DNA of 44,706 nt from a virus. A program made the position numbers and the translations under genes. Of the stretch, positions 23,187-31,597 are shown piece after piece. The stretch lies in IMG/VR virus record IMGVR_UViG_3300047994_000350, positions 1 through 44,706 of that record, one strand, 5' to 3'. Numbering within the stretch: the stretch's first letter is position 1; each line of letters starts with the position of its first letter. The notes beneath the pieces are model-generated. The model made no database searches and was not told the DNA's origin. It worked only from the letters and a program-made list of their open reading frames with translations.

Positions 23187-23870
23187 ATGGGGGTAGGCGT
23201 CATGGCAGGAAACATATCAACCAGGGGCCGCATTGTCGCCGGAGTTTTGGCCGGGCTCTTGGTCATTGCGAACAAGGTGATCTCGCAGGGAGCCTCGGCG
23301 CTTATTGCCGTCTTAAAGGGGATGTATGAAGACAGCGACGCCGTTTACGAACGATGGGGGTACGGGGTGATCGCGCTCTGCATCATCATACTGTCGGTAG
23401 GGATCGCGTGGGCCGTGACCGAGCAAAGCCGGTTTAAACTCCTCGCCATTGCGGTGTCGGCGCCCGCGTTGGTCACCGCATGGGGTTCGGGCGAGGGATT
23501 GCGACGGCTATCGCTGATCTCTTCCGCATATGCGCAGACGAACACGCCGCCCCTCACCAAGGTCGAAGGTTTCTGGAAAGGCGTGCGCCTATTTTTCGAC
23601 GGCGTGCCGAGCACACCGGGCTACCGCGTGGTCGTCGCGTCAACACAGGACCCGAATGAGGCGGCTTCGGTCGCCGATCGGGTTCGCCGGCAGTCCCCCG
23701 AATGGGAGGTTTCGGTCGCCGACCCTGTTCCCGGCAACAGCTATTTTGCAGTCCTGGCTGGCGATGCCCTCTCCTATAGCGAGGCAAAGGCGCTTTTGCA
23801 GAAAGTCCGGGCAACACCGCTTGGCGCGAACGCCTACCTGTCAGCCCCGCGACAGCCGACCGATCCCTGA
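23187..23870 (+). CDS. Membrane-anchored protein with SPOR-like C-terminal domain; moron
   Basis: The 227-residue protein has three hydrophobic segments (about 15-35, 57-78 and 83-100). A signal-like site SSAYAQ follows near residue 117, and an exported C-terminal domain comes after it (PGYRVVVASTQDPNEAASVA, DRVRRQSP, YFAVLAGDALSYSEAKALLQ). The two YxVxVA/YFAVLAG repeats resemble SPOR domains, which bind denuded septal peptidoglycan. Base composition is visibly lower in G+C than its neighbours, and hairpins follow it, so it appears to be a recently acquired cargo gene inserted into the baseplate cluster. ATG at 23202 is an alternative start. The SPOR assignment is moderate; its neighbours do not suggest a virion role. 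Confidence 0.6.
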   Translation: MGVGVMAGNISTRGRIVAGVLAGLLVIANKVISQGASALIAVLKGMYEDSDAVYERWGYGVIALCIIILSVGIAWAVTEQSRFKLLAIAVSAPALVTAWGSGEGLRRLSLISSAYAQTNTPPLTKVEGFWKGVRLFFDGVPSTPGYRVVVASTQDPNEAASVADRVRRQSPEWEVSVADPVPGNSYFAVLAGDALSYSEAKALLQKVRATPLGANAYLSAPRQPTDP

Positions 23871-23880
23871 AATCGGCTTG

Positions 23881-23900
23881 CCCTCGATCTCGATCGAGGG
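23881..23900. repeat. Perfect 8-bp inverted repeat after the moron gene
   Basis: CCCTCGAT and ATCGAGGG flank a CTCG tetraloop immediately after the moron stop. No T run follows, so it is more likely an operator, mRNA stabiliser or boundary element than a terminator. It lies 25 bases before the true terminator. Confidence 0.6.
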
Positions 23901-23925
23901 CATTCTGCCATGAGCGGAAAGTCGC

Positions 23926-23953
23926 GCCGGGGCCGGTTGACCCCGGCTTTTTT
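23926..23953 (+). terminator. Rho-independent terminator after the moron gene
   Basis: GCCGGGG (23926-23932) pairs with CCCCGGC (23941-23947) around an 8-base loop, followed by six T. It would stop transcription before gp46 unless late transcription is antiterminated. It supports the upstream gene as an independently expressed insertion. Confidence 0.8.
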
Positions 23954-23968
23954 GTGAGCTTTCCGCCC

Positions 23969-24511
23969 ATGCCAATCCGTCTCAAGGCGCTGGACTCCAC
24001 CGTCCTCGCGCCGAACCTCCTCTGGGACACGGTCTGGGACGGCATCGAGGGTGACTACGCCCCGGCGGCGCCGACTGAGCGCGACAACAGGGGCGGCTTG
24101 CGCGCCCGGGCGCCGCTCGAGACCGCCATCATTCTCTGTCTGATGAGCGATGCCCGCGCCGACCCGTCGGACGACATCCCCGACGACTCCGGCGACCCGC
24201 GCGGCTGGGCCGGCGACCTCGTCGACACGAGCGTCGCGCCGCTCGGCTCGAAGCTCTGGCTGCTGCGCCGCTCTGTGCTGACGGATGCGGTCGCCGACCA
24301 GGCGGTCCTCTACGCGCAAGAGGCGCTGCAGACGCTGATCGCCCAGGGCGCCTGCGCGAGCATCGACGTCACCGCGACGGCGAACCTCGACACGCAGCGC
24401 CTCGAACTCAAGATCGCCCTCTACCAGCGCGACGGGACCAAGGTCGCGTCGACGGATTTTTCGCTGCTCTGGACGCTCAGCGCCGGCGTCCGCCATCCGC
24501 TCGCGCCCTAA
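23969..24511 (+). CDS. Baseplate wedge protein, Mu gp46-like
   Basis: The 180-residue protein fits the GP46 family: an N-terminal LLWDTVWDGIEGDY, then TAIILCLMSDARADPSDDIP, DPRGWAGDLVD, and LGSKLWLLRRSVLTDAVADQ, with the family-typical C-terminal strand pair. It is an attachment component of the baseplate. ATG at 23969 is preferred; GTG at 23954 lies within the terminator T run. The gene follows the moron and precedes gp47/J, restoring Mu gene order. Confidence 0.9.
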   Translation: MPIRLKALDSTVLAPNLLWDTVWDGIEGDYAPAAPTERDNRGGLRARAPLETAIILCLMSDARADPSDDIPDDSGDPRGWAGDLVDTSVAPLGSKLWLLRRSVLTDAVADQAVLYAQEALQTLIAQGACASIDVTATANLDTQRLELKIALYQRDGTKVASTDFSLLWTLSAGVRHPLAP

Positions 24512-24526
24512 CTCCGCGGGGTCGCC

Positions 24527-25621
24527 GTGGCCACATTGACGATCCCGGCGCTCGCCGACATCGGCACGCGCCTGCGCACCGCCTTCCGGGCCTATCTGCC
24601 CGGCACGGACGCGATGGTCGAGCCGAACAATCTGTCCGTCACGGGCAAGGCCTTCGCGCTCGGGATGTTCGATGCGTATCAGCGCATCAAATGGCTCTAC
24701 CGGCAGCTCTTCGCCTCGACGGCGGACCGCTTCCACCTGGTCTACCGGCATGGCGCCGACTATGGGCTGACGCTCAAGCCTTCGAGCGCCGCGACCGGGT
24801 CCGTCGTGGTCGCGCAGCTGATCCCGGAGGCGCAGACCGTGCCGGCCGGCGTGACGTTCATCCGCGACGACGGCGTGCAGTTCGTCTCCACCGCCGTGGC
24901 GAGCGCCGCGAACGGCAGCGTCACCCTGCAGGTCCAGGCGCAATCGACGGGCGCCGCCACCAATTGCGCGGCCGGCGAGAGCCTGACGCTGGTGCAGCAG
25001 CCCGCCGTACCGAACCTCGCCGACACCGGCGCGGTCGATGCCAACGGGCTCGGCGGCGGCGCCGACGAGGAGGCGACGGAGGCGTTCCGGGCCCGCGTGC
25101 TGGCGCGCAAGCGCTTCACGCCGCAGGCCGGCGCGCCGGGCGACTATGAACGCTGGGCGACGGCCGTGCCGGGCGTCACCCGCGCCTATGCGTCGCGGTT
25201 CAGCTCGGACTGCACCTATGTCTCGGTCTGGCCGCTCTTCGACGGGCTGCGGGCGAACGGGATCCCGCAGCCGGGCGACCTGGCGCCGGTGATCGCGGCG
25301 ATCGAAAGCCAGCGGCCGGTCGGGGCGATCGTGCGGACCCTGGTCGCCTCGGCCCAGGCGATCGACGTGACGATCGCCAATCTGAGCCCGAACACGCCGG
25401 CGACGCAGGCGGCGATCGCCGCGGCCCTCGCCGACGCCTTTTTCGAACTTGGCGCCGTGTCGACGACGCAAGACCCGCTCACCTTCTACGCGGAATGGAT
25501 CTCCGGCGCGATCCGCCAGCCGTTGCCGGACGCGGGCACCTTCACCCTCGTCGCGCCGCCGGCCGACGTCTTCGTCGCCCTCGGGTCCCTGCCGATCCTC
25601 GGCACCGTGACGTTCGAATAG
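24527..25621 (+). CDS. Baseplate J/gp47 wedge protein
   Basis: The 364-residue protein has the baseplate J pattern: an N-terminal helical part (PALADIGTRLRTAFRAYLPG), a central segment with QTVPAGVTFIRDDGVQFVST and the Ca-like repeat GGGADEEATEAFRARVLARK, then GDYERWATAVPGVTRAYASR and the C-terminal domain. It forms the baseplate wedges that trigger contraction. GTG start at 24527 follows the gp46 stop closely. Flanked by gp46 and gp48 as in Mu. Confidence 0.94.
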   Translation: MATLTIPALADIGTRLRTAFRAYLPGTDAMVEPNNLSVTGKAFALGMFDAYQRIKWLYRQLFASTADRFHLVYRHGADYGLTLKPSSAATGSVVVAQLIPEAQTVPAGVTFIRDDGVQFVSTAVASAANGSVTLQVQAQSTGAATNCAAGESLTLVQQPAVPNLADTGAVDANGLGGGADEEATEAFRARVLARKRFTPQAGAPGDYERWATAVPGVTRAYASRFSSDCTYVSVWPLFDGLRANGIPQPGDLAPVIAAIESQRPVGAIVRTLVASAQAIDVTIANLSPNTPATQAAIAAALADAFFELGAVSTTQDPLTFYAEWISGAIRQPLPDAGTFTLVAPPADVFVALGSLPILGTVTFE

Positions 25622-25628
25622 GGCGCGC

Positions 25629-26639
25629 ATGAACGTCCTGACCCGTTCGGCGTCCTGCCCGCCGCTCTCGGGGCCGGCCGGTGACACCAGCGACGCGCTG
25701 TCGGCGCCGACCGGCGCCGCGCTGCTGCGGTCGTTGCTGAGCTATCTGCCGCGCGGCAGCGCCTGGCGGACGGACTATGTCGCGGATCTGAGCGACAGTT
25801 CCTACCTGCATCGCTTCTGGCGCGCCGTCGCCGAGCCCGTCGCCGACCTCTACGCGAAGGCGTGGGAGCTCGCGATGCAGTCGACGGCCTGCACCGTCTC
25901 GACCGGGCTCGCCGACTGGCAGATCGAATTCGGGCTGCCCGACCCGTGCGCGACCGCGAACTACAGCGAGCAGACGCAGCTGACCCTGCTGCGGGCCAAG
26001 GTCGCGGCGGAGGGCGGCGGCCGGCCGGCCGATCTCATCTGCCAGGCCGCGGCGCTCGGCTACCAGGTCGCCATCGAGGAGCCGCGCTGGTTCGAGTTCG
26101 GCCGCTCCGCCTTCGAGCTCGGCAACTTCGACTGGAGCCGCTTCGAATTCGGCTATTCGGCCTTCGGCGACGCCTTCGTCGAAATCAACGGCACGCCGGT
26201 GCAGCCGGTCTATTTCGAGTTCGGCTATTCGGCCTTTGGGGACCGCTTCTCGGACTATCAGGGCGACGCGGCGCAGCGGACCGACCAGCTCGCCGGCAAC
26301 GTCATGGTCAAGCGGTTCGAGTTCGGCTGGTCGGCCTTCGGCCGCGACTGGGGCAGCCGCTTCACCGACTTCCCCGTCGAAATGCCGGTCTGGGCGATCG
26401 TCCACGTCGCCAACGCAGAGGCCACCTATTTCGAGTTCGGCGTCTCGGCCTTCGGCGACCCCTTCTCGGACTTCCTCGCCGCGACCGACCTCGAATGCAC
26501 GCTGCGCCGCAACGCGCCGGCGCATGTGATCCCGATCTTCGACTATGCGAACGATTTGCCGCCGCTCGGCATGACCGCCGACTCGACGCTGCTCACCGCC
26601 GACACGACGCTCGTCACCGCCGACGCCTCGCCGCTCTGA
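25629..26639 (+). CDS. Baseplate gp48-like protein (DUF2313) with FEFG-x-SAF repeats
   Basis: The 336-residue protein keeps the family frame: ALLRSLLSYLPRGSAWRTDY, LADWQIEFGLPDPC, TQLTLLRAKVAAEGG, and LECTLRRNAPAHVIPIFDY. Unusually, residues 155-277 carry five copies of FEFG-x-SAF: FEFGRSAF (155), FEFGYSAFGD (172 and 196), FEFGWSAFG (230) and FEFGVSAFGD (268). The C-terminus holds three TAD-containing repeats (TADSTLLTADTTLVTAD). The family normally has one such motif. gp48 sits at the baseplate rim and adapts fibres; the repeats may multiply binding sites or lengthen the arm. Confidence 0.92.
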   Translation: MNVLTRSASCPPLSGPAGDTSDALSAPTGAALLRSLLSYLPRGSAWRTDYVADLSDSSYLHRFWRAVAEPVADLYAKAWELAMQSTACTVSTGLADWQIEFGLPDPCATANYSEQTQLTLLRAKVAAEGGGRPADLICQAAALGYQVAIEEPRWFEFGRSAFELGNFDWSRFEFGYSAFGDAFVEINGTPVQPVYFEFGYSAFGDRFSDYQGDAAQRTDQLAGNVMVKRFEFGWSAFGRDWGSRFTDFPVEMPVWAIVHVANAEATYFEFGVSAFGDPFSDFLAATDLECTLRRNAPAHVIPIFDYANDLPPLGMTADSTLLTADTTLVTADASPL

Positions 26640-26686
26640 GCGGCGCCGCCGCGCCACCGCCGTCTCTCCACGCCAGGACCTCCCGC

Positions 26687-27688
26687 ATGCAATATGTGCC
26701 CCCCTACGGCGCCACGGACCCGAACGCCTCCTACGTCGAGGGCAATCCGGCGACCGGCACGCGCGGCTCCTATCCGACCGCGACGGGCTACGAAGCCATG
26801 ATGCGGGAGGTCTGCAACGCGATCACGATGGGCGGTCTGACGCCCAACCCGAACGACCTCACCCAGCTCTTCCAGGTCATCAACCAGAACCGGCGCATCT
26901 ATCTCGCAACGCCGCTCTCGATCTATGTCGACGCGACCGCGGGCCTCGACACCAACCCCGGCACGCAGACGCAGCCGTTCCTGACGCTGCAGGCGGCGAT
27001 GAACTATGTCGTCGGCAAGATCAACCTCAACGGCCAGAACATCAGCATCATCTGCAACGGCGCCTTCACCGCCGGCGTGCGCAATGATCGGCCGACGCAG
27101 GGCGACGGCAATGTCACCTTCGTCTTCACGCCCGGCTCGTCGGTTTCGGTCACCAACAATTCGTGCTTCGCCGCCTATGGCGCCGGCGCGGGCTTTGCGA
27201 TCACGACGAACCCCGGCACGCAGGCTGTTCTCAGCGCCAGCGGCGCCAGCGCGACGAATTCGAACTGGGGCATCGCGGTCCTCGCCTCAGACTTCGCCGA
27301 GATCACCGTCTCCAACGTCAACTTCGGCGCCTGCGGCGTCGCCCACATGCAGGGCAACTCGCAGGGCAAGGTGCTGTTCTCGACCGCGCTCACCTTCTCG
27401 GGCGGCGCCCAATACGGGATGCAGGGCTACAATCAGGGTATCGTGCAGATCTATGGCACGACCGCCATCCTGATGAACGGCACGCCTGCCTTCGGCATCG
27501 CCTTCGCCGCGGCGACCGACCTCGGCCAGATCCTGGTGCCCTCGAGCCTCTGCAGCTTCACGGGTTCCGCGACCGGAAAGCGCTACCTCCAGACCGACTA
27601 TTCGGTGATCGACACCGCCGGCGGGGGTGCCTCTATGTTCCCGGGCAACGTCGCGGGGACGGCGGTCGGCAGCAACGGCTACGTGTAA
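26687..27688 (+). CDS. Tail fibre/spike protein, beta-helix type, 333 aa
   Basis: The 333-residue protein has an N-terminal adaptor-like region (MQYVPPYGATDPNASYVEGN), then DATAGLDTNPGTQTQPFLTL, a motif common in parallel beta-helix spikes, followed by a run of short strands (ISIICNGAFTAG, VTFVFTPGSSVSVTNN, AEITVSNVNFGACG, GKVLFSTALTFSGG). It probably forms a trimeric receptor-binding spike. Placed directly after gp48. Host receptor not predictable. Confidence 0.85.
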   Translation: MQYVPPYGATDPNASYVEGNPATGTRGSYPTATGYEAMMREVCNAITMGGLTPNPNDLTQLFQVINQNRRIYLATPLSIYVDATAGLDTNPGTQTQPFLTLQAAMNYVVGKINLNGQNISIICNGAFTAGVRNDRPTQGDGNVTFVFTPGSSVSVTNNSCFAAYGAGAGFAITTNPGTQAVLSASGASATNSNWGIAVLASDFAEITVSNVNFGACGVAHMQGNSQGKVLFSTALTFSGGAQYGMQGYNQGIVQIYGTTAILMNGTPAFGIAFAAATDLGQILVPSSLCSFTGSATGKRYLQTDYSVIDTAGGGASMFPGNVAGTAVGSNGYV

Positions 27689-27697
27689 GGGGCTCCG

Positions 27698-28261
27698 ATG
27701 CACATCGATCTCACCAACAATTACTGGCTCGCCGGCAACCGGCCGGGCGTCGTCTTCGGCTCGGCCGCCGGTAGCTGGGTCGCGCCGACCGACGCGACCT
27801 ATCAGGCCTGGCTCGCCGCCGGCCGGCTGCCGTCGCGCGTGCTTACCGACGGCGAGCTCGCGGACGTGCTGTTCAAGGCGGGTCTGCCCGTCGTGACGGT
27901 CGCGGCGGTCGGCCTGACGTCGCTCGGCAACGTTCCGGCCGAGGACGTGCTCGCGCTGAAGCTCGCCGTCGGTCTCGCCGTCACCTCGGCCGGCGCCCCG
28001 GCGATCTCGGGCACCTATGCGGCCGACGCGCAGAGCCAGAGCAGGCTGCAGGGGCTGCTGCTCGGCTTCTCCCTCCGCGGAACCTTCCCTGGCGGCGGGG
28101 CGAGCTTTCCCTATCCCGACGTGGCGGGCGCGACGCATGTGATGACGCAGCCGCAGATGCAGGCGGTCGGCGCCGCGATCGAGGACTATGTCGCCGCGCT
28201 CACCGCCGCGGCGGCGACGCCCGAGCCGGCGTGGCCGCCGGCCACGGCGGCGATCGCCTGA
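27698..28261 (+). CDS. DUF4376-like fibre accessory protein, 187 aa
   Basis: The protein begins MHIDLTNNYWLAGNRPGVVF and contains ATYQAWLAAGRLPSRVLTDG. The second half has SGTYAADAQSQSRLQGLLLG and the ending PYPDVAGATHVMTQPQMQAV followed by EDYVAAL. This second half is the DUF4376 pattern often found in or next to tail fibre and fibre-assembly genes. It may chaperone or cap the neighbouring fibres. Ten bases separate it from the spike gene. Confidence 0.75.
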   Translation: MHIDLTNNYWLAGNRPGVVFGSAAGSWVAPTDATYQAWLAAGRLPSRVLTDGELADVLFKAGLPVVTVAAVGLTSLGNVPAEDVLALKLAVGLAVTSAGAPAISGTYAADAQSQSRLQGLLLGFSLRGTFPGGGASFPYPDVAGATHVMTQPQMQAVGAAIEDYVAALTAAAATPEPAWPPATAAIA

Positions 28262-28283
28262 GCCCGCACAAAGTCCTGTCGCG

Positions 28284-29573
28284 ATGAGCGAGGAGCGGAT
28301 CAACGTCGGCGGCGCTCCGAACGACGGCACCGGCGACAGCGTCCGGGCGGCCTTCACCAAGAGCAACGCCGACTTCGACGACCTCTACAATCAGATATCG
28401 ACCCTCGGCGCCGTGGCGACGCCGACGTCGCACGGGCTGGTCATGCCCGACGACGCCACGCTGACGGTCTCGAGCACCGGTGTGCTGTCTGCCGTCACCG
28501 CGACGCCCGCCAACCCCGGCGTCGTCAAGCCCGACGGCACGACGCTCACGCTCTCGGGAAACCTGCTTTCCGTCGCGCCGGTCGGCATCGGCCGCGGCTA
28601 TGCGAACAAGTTCCGCAACAGTGGCATGGACGTCGCCCAGCGCGGCACCTCGGGGAGCGTCGCGCAGTCGACAACAGTCTACACACTCGACGGCTGGCAG
28701 ATCAGCAACCGCACGACCAACCCGGTCACCTGGACGCAAGTCTATGCGGCGAACCTGTCGGGCAACGCGCTGCGGCTCGGCGTGACGTCGAGCGCCTCGA
28801 CGGTGGCGCTCCAGCAGCGGATCGAGAGCGTCCTGGCGGGGCAGCTTCTCGGGGACTCCGGACCGCAGGCGATCACCGTCCGTTTTGCCATTCATAACGG
28901 CACGATCGCCGACATCACGCCGACGCTGACCACGGCTTACGCCGCCTCGCAGGACAATTTCAGCTCGTCGACGACCGACATCAATTCCGTGTCGCTTCAA
29001 ACCGTCGCCGCCGGGACGACCGGCCTTGTGGCGTATACCTTCGTGCCGAATGCGGCGATCAAGAACGGCTATCAGATCGCGCTGGGCTTCGCGAACGTCG
29101 TGTCCGGCAGCATCGACGTCAGCCATGCCGACGTGCGGGCGACGCCGACCTTCCCCGCGGCGGCGCTGACCGCGGCGCCGCCGGCGGCGGAGGTGCGGCC
29201 CGTCGGCGTCGAGCTCGCCATCTGCCAGCGCTACCTCGCCAAGACCTTCCCGCAGGCGACCGCGCCGGCGCAGGGCACGGGTGTCACGGCCGGCGCCATC
29301 ATCTATCGCGCCCTCTACTCCGGCGCCGACTATTGGGGCGCGGCGTGGCGCTTCCCGGTGACCATGCGGGCCGCGCCGACGATCACCTACTTCAATCCGA
29401 TCGGCGCGAACGCGAACTGGCGCAACCTGGACACCGGCGCCGACAGCGGGAGCACCGCCGCGGTCGAGGTTCCGACCGGCGATCAGATGGTCTTCCCGCT
29501 CAACCTGCAGCTGTCGTCGGACGGCGTCGGCCAGCGGATCGCGATACATGCCCTGGCGTCGGCGGAGCTGTAG
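28284..29573 (+). CDS. Tail fibre protein, 429 aa
   Basis: The N-terminus MSEERINVGGAPNDGTGDSV followed by RAAFTKSNADFDDLY is the widespread virion-attachment motif of tail fibres. The middle has low-complexity strands (VVKPDGTTLTLSGNLLSVAP), and residues about 112-260 carry NKFRNSGMDVAQRGTSGS and TLDGWQIS, typical of receptor-binding fibre bodies. The C-terminus is beta-rich. It is probably the long fibre that recognises the host surface. Start at 28284 is chosen from the conserved MSEERIN. Confidence 0.88.
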   Translation: MSEERINVGGAPNDGTGDSVRAAFTKSNADFDDLYNQISTLGAVATPTSHGLVMPDDATLTVSSTGVLSAVTATPANPGVVKPDGTTLTLSGNLLSVAPVGIGRGYANKFRNSGMDVAQRGTSGSVAQSTTVYTLDGWQISNRTTNPVTWTQVYAANLSGNALRLGVTSSASTVALQQRIESVLAGQLLGDSGPQAITVRFAIHNGTIADITPTLTTAYAASQDNFSSSTTDINSVSLQTVAAGTTGLVAYTFVPNAAIKNGYQIALGFANVVSGSIDVSHADVRATPTFPAAALTAAPPAAEVRPVGVELAICQRYLAKTFPQATAPAQGTGVTAGAIIYRALYSGADYWGAAWRFPVTMRAAPTITYFNPIGANANWRNLDTGADSGSTAAVEVPTGDQMVFPLNLQLSSDGVGQRIAIHALASAEL

Positions 29574-29576
29574 GCC

Positions 29577-29966
29577 ATGTACACGCTGACCACCGGCAGC
29601 TTCGTCATCCGCGACGCGGATGGGGCGCACATTCCCGACGATCCGCGCAACGCCGACTGGCAGCTCTACCAGGCGTGGCTCGGCGCCGGGAACACGCCGA
29701 CCCCCGCGGCCGCGACCGTCACGCCGGCGCCGACGCTGACGTTTCTGCAGTTCATGGCGCTTTTCACCGCCGCCGAGCAGGCGGCGATCGTCGGCTCGAG
29801 CGACACGCAGGTGAAGCTCTTCGTGGTGATGGCCGCCGGTGCAGGGGGCCTGCAGCTCGACAATGCGGAGGTCGTCGCCGGCGTGACCTATCTGCAGTCC
29901 ATCGCTTTGCTGACGGCGCCCCGCGCGGCCGCCGTGCTCGCCGGCGACGCGCCGCCGGCCGCGTGA
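29577..29966 (+). CDS. Fibre-assembly-like small protein, 129 aa
   Basis: Starts four bases after the fibre stop. The first 40 residues (FVIRDADGAHIPDDPRNADW, QLYQAWLGAGNTP) resemble the opening of tail fibre assembly chaperones. The C-terminal part is helical with LTFLQFMALFTAAEQAAIVG and a segment reminiscent of phage proteins that end with a helical bundle. The presumed job is folding or oligomerising the fibre. Confidence 0.65.
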   Translation: MYTLTTGSFVIRDADGAHIPDDPRNADWQLYQAWLGAGNTPTPAAATVTPAPTLTFLQFMALFTAAEQAAIVGSSDTQVKLFVVMAAGAGGLQLDNAEVVAGVTYLQSIALLTAPRAAAVLAGDAPPAA

Positions 29967-29967
29967 C

Positions 29968-30195
29968 ATGCGCGAGGCGCTCTACCGCGCGTTCGGGCAC
30001 GCGTTGGCGTGGCTCTTCGGCGTCGCGATCGGCGTCGACGTGCTCGTCAACGCGGTCTGCGGCGGCATGCCCTACACGACGATCTCCTGCCGGGTCGGGA
30101 CCTCGATGGCGAACGGCGGCTGGGCGTCGCGCATCCGCTGGCCCGCCTGGTGGGTCGCCCACTGCAAGGCCGCGATCTTCACGACGACGGTCTGA
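29968..30195 (+). CDS. Small membrane protein, 75 aa
   Basis: The product begins MREALYRAFGHALAWLFGVA and has one hydrophobic segment (residues about 12-30), then a Cys/Trp-containing tail with GGMPYTTISCRVG and WPAWWVAHC. It is packed between two genes with 1-3 bases separation. Similar small proteins occur near lysis genes in rhizobial phages, but I cannot name a family. An accessory lysis role is possible. Confidence 0.6.
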   Translation: MREALYRAFGHALAWLFGVAIGVDVLVNAVCGGMPYTTISCRVGTSMANGGWASRIRWPAWWVAHCKAAIFTTTV

Positions 30196-30198
30196 CCC

Positions 30199-30660
30199 AT
30201 GACAACGCAAGCGGCCCTGGTGACCCGCGTCATCGGCGACGACTGGTCCTTCGCCTTCGCCTGCGTCGAGGCGGACGGCGTCACGCCCCTTTCGCTTGCG
30301 GGCTACACGGTCGGCGCGCAGCTCTTCGTGCCCTATGCGACCGCGCCGGTCGCGCTCACCGCGCCGGCCGGCACCGCCGCGCTCGCGAACGCCGCGAACG
30401 GGCAAATCGCCGTGACGGTCGCCGCCGCGACGACGGGCGCGATCCAGATGCCGGCGGACCCGTGTGCGCCTGGCGCCCTCCCGACGCGGCTTCAGGTCTG
30501 GCTCGTCGATCCGACCGGCAAGCGCCGCACCGTGGCGCTCGTCGAGATCGCGCTCGTCGATCCGCGCAGCGCCGCGGGCCTGCCCGACGACACGGCGACG
30601 CTGACGCTGACGATCAACCCCGAGACGGCCTTCACCCTGGTCGCCGCGGCAGGCGCCTGA
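30199..30660 (+). CDS. Hypothetical beta-rich virion-like protein, 153 aa
   Basis: A soluble, strand-rich protein with LVTRVIGDDWSFAFACVEAD, SLAGYTVGAQLFVPYA, IAVTVAAATTGAIQMPADPC, and LQVWLVDPTGKRRTVALVEI. The layout resembles immunoglobulin-like or BppU-type N-terminal domains of baseplate/fibre accessory proteins. It lies after the fibre set and before the lysis genes. The assignment is by pattern only. Confidence 0.55.
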   Translation: MTTQAALVTRVIGDDWSFAFACVEADGVTPLSLAGYTVGAQLFVPYATAPVALTAPAGTAALANAANGQIAVTVAAATTGAIQMPADPCAPGALPTRLQVWLVDPTGKRRTVALVEIALVDPRSAAGLPDDTATLTLTINPETAFTLVAAAGA

Positions 30661-30677
30661 CGGCTTCGGAGCGTTCC

Positions 30678-31010
30678 ATGCGCAGAGCTTTCGTCCTGCT
30701 CGCGGCGGTGCCGCTTCTCGCCCTTCTGCCGATGGCGCTGGCGGTCGCGCATGAAAAACTTGCGGACGGGCAGCCGGTCCCGGCCTGGATCAAGCAGAGC
30801 TGCTGCGGGCCGAACGACTATCACCTCCTGAAGCCGGAGGAGGTGCATGCGCGGCCCGACGGCTGGCACGTCGACGGCTACAAAGCGGTGATCCCCTACG
30901 GCGAGGAGCTGCCCTCGCCGGACGGAACCTATGTGGGCTTCTGGCTCGACTATGGCGATGGCCAGCAGTCGCCCATGTATTGCTTTTTCGTGCCGGTGCA
31001 GGGCTTTTGA
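30678..31010 (+). CDS. Secreted small Cys-containing protein, 110 aa
   Basis: The N-terminus MRRAFVLLAAVPLLALLPMA followed by LAVAHEK is a signal peptide with a likely cut after AVA. The mature part has SCCGPNDYHLLKPEEVHARP, GWHVDGYKAVIPYGE, LPSPDGTYVGFWL and a C-terminal CFFVP, a pattern seen in small exported proteins of rhizobial phages (CC...D...IP....SPDG...C). It probably acts in the periplasm; function unknown. Three cysteines are present. Confidence 0.7.
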   Translation: MRRAFVLLAAVPLLALLPMALAVAHEKLADGQPVPAWIKQSCCGPNDYHLLKPEEVHARPDGWHVDGYKAVIPYGEELPSPDGTYVGFWLDYGDGQQSPMYCFFVPVQGF

Positions 31011-31012
31011 GC

Positions 31013-31597
31013 GTGGACCGCGCCGCCTTCTTCGCCGCCGCGCGGCACGCGCCGTTCGGCGCGGCGCTGCACGACGGCCAGGTCGCCGGCCTCACCGCGC
31101 TGCTCGACGCCTTCGACGCGCATGCGAGCGCGGACCCGCGCTGGCGCGCCTACATGCTGGCGACGACCTACCACGAGACGGCGCGGACGATGCAGCCGGT
31201 CGCGGAATGGGGGCAGGGCAGGGGCCACGCCTATGGGGTGCCGACGGGGCCGTGGCACCAGGCCTATTTCGGCCGCGGCGACGTGCAGCTCACTTGGGCC
31301 GCGAACTACGCCCATGCGACGCGCGAGCTGCGCAAATATGGCGTCATCGGCGCGGACCTCGACCTCGAACGGGACGCCGCGCTGGCGCTGCGGCCCGACA
31401 TCGCGGCGGCCGTTCTGATCTTCGGCATGCGCGACGGCTGGTTCACCGGCCGCAAGCTCGGCGACTATTTCACCGCGTCGCAGACGCTCTGGATCGCCGC
31501 GCGCCGCATCATCAACGGGCTCGACTGCGCCGAGGCGATCGCGGGCTATGCGCGCGCGTTCCTCGACGCCTTGAAGGCCGCCGGGGCCGGCGCCTGA
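31013..31597 (+). CDS. Endolysin, glycoside hydrolase 19-like, 194 aa
   Basis: The catalytic region shows TTYHETARTM with the catalytic Glu55 and a second acidic residue Glu65 (PVAEWGQG), followed by YFGRGDVQLTWAANYAHATR. These are the GH19/chitinase-like muramidase motifs of phage endolysins. No signal peptide, so a holin or equivalent must release it. Start: GTG at 31013 gives MDRAAFFAAAR; TTG at 31007 is an alternative. Adjacent to a holin candidate and lipoprotein genes, forming the lysis cluster. Confidence 0.9.
   Translation: MDRAAFFAAARHAPFGAALHDGQVAGLTALLDAFDAHASADPRWRAYMLATTYHETARTMQPVAEWGQGRGHAYGVPTGPWHQAYFGRGDVQLTWAANYAHATRELRKYGVIGADLDLERDAALALRPDIAAAVLIFGMRDGWFTGRKLGDYFTASQTLWIAARRIINGLDCAEAIAGYARAFLDALKAAGAGA

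Noticed and set aside
3147-29573. Gene transfer agent (CtrA is a known GTA regulator)
   Set aside because: A contractile Mu-like tail, full lambda-like head cluster, tyrosine integrase and two fibre sets indicate a complete phage, not the compact GTA cluster of Rhodobacterales.
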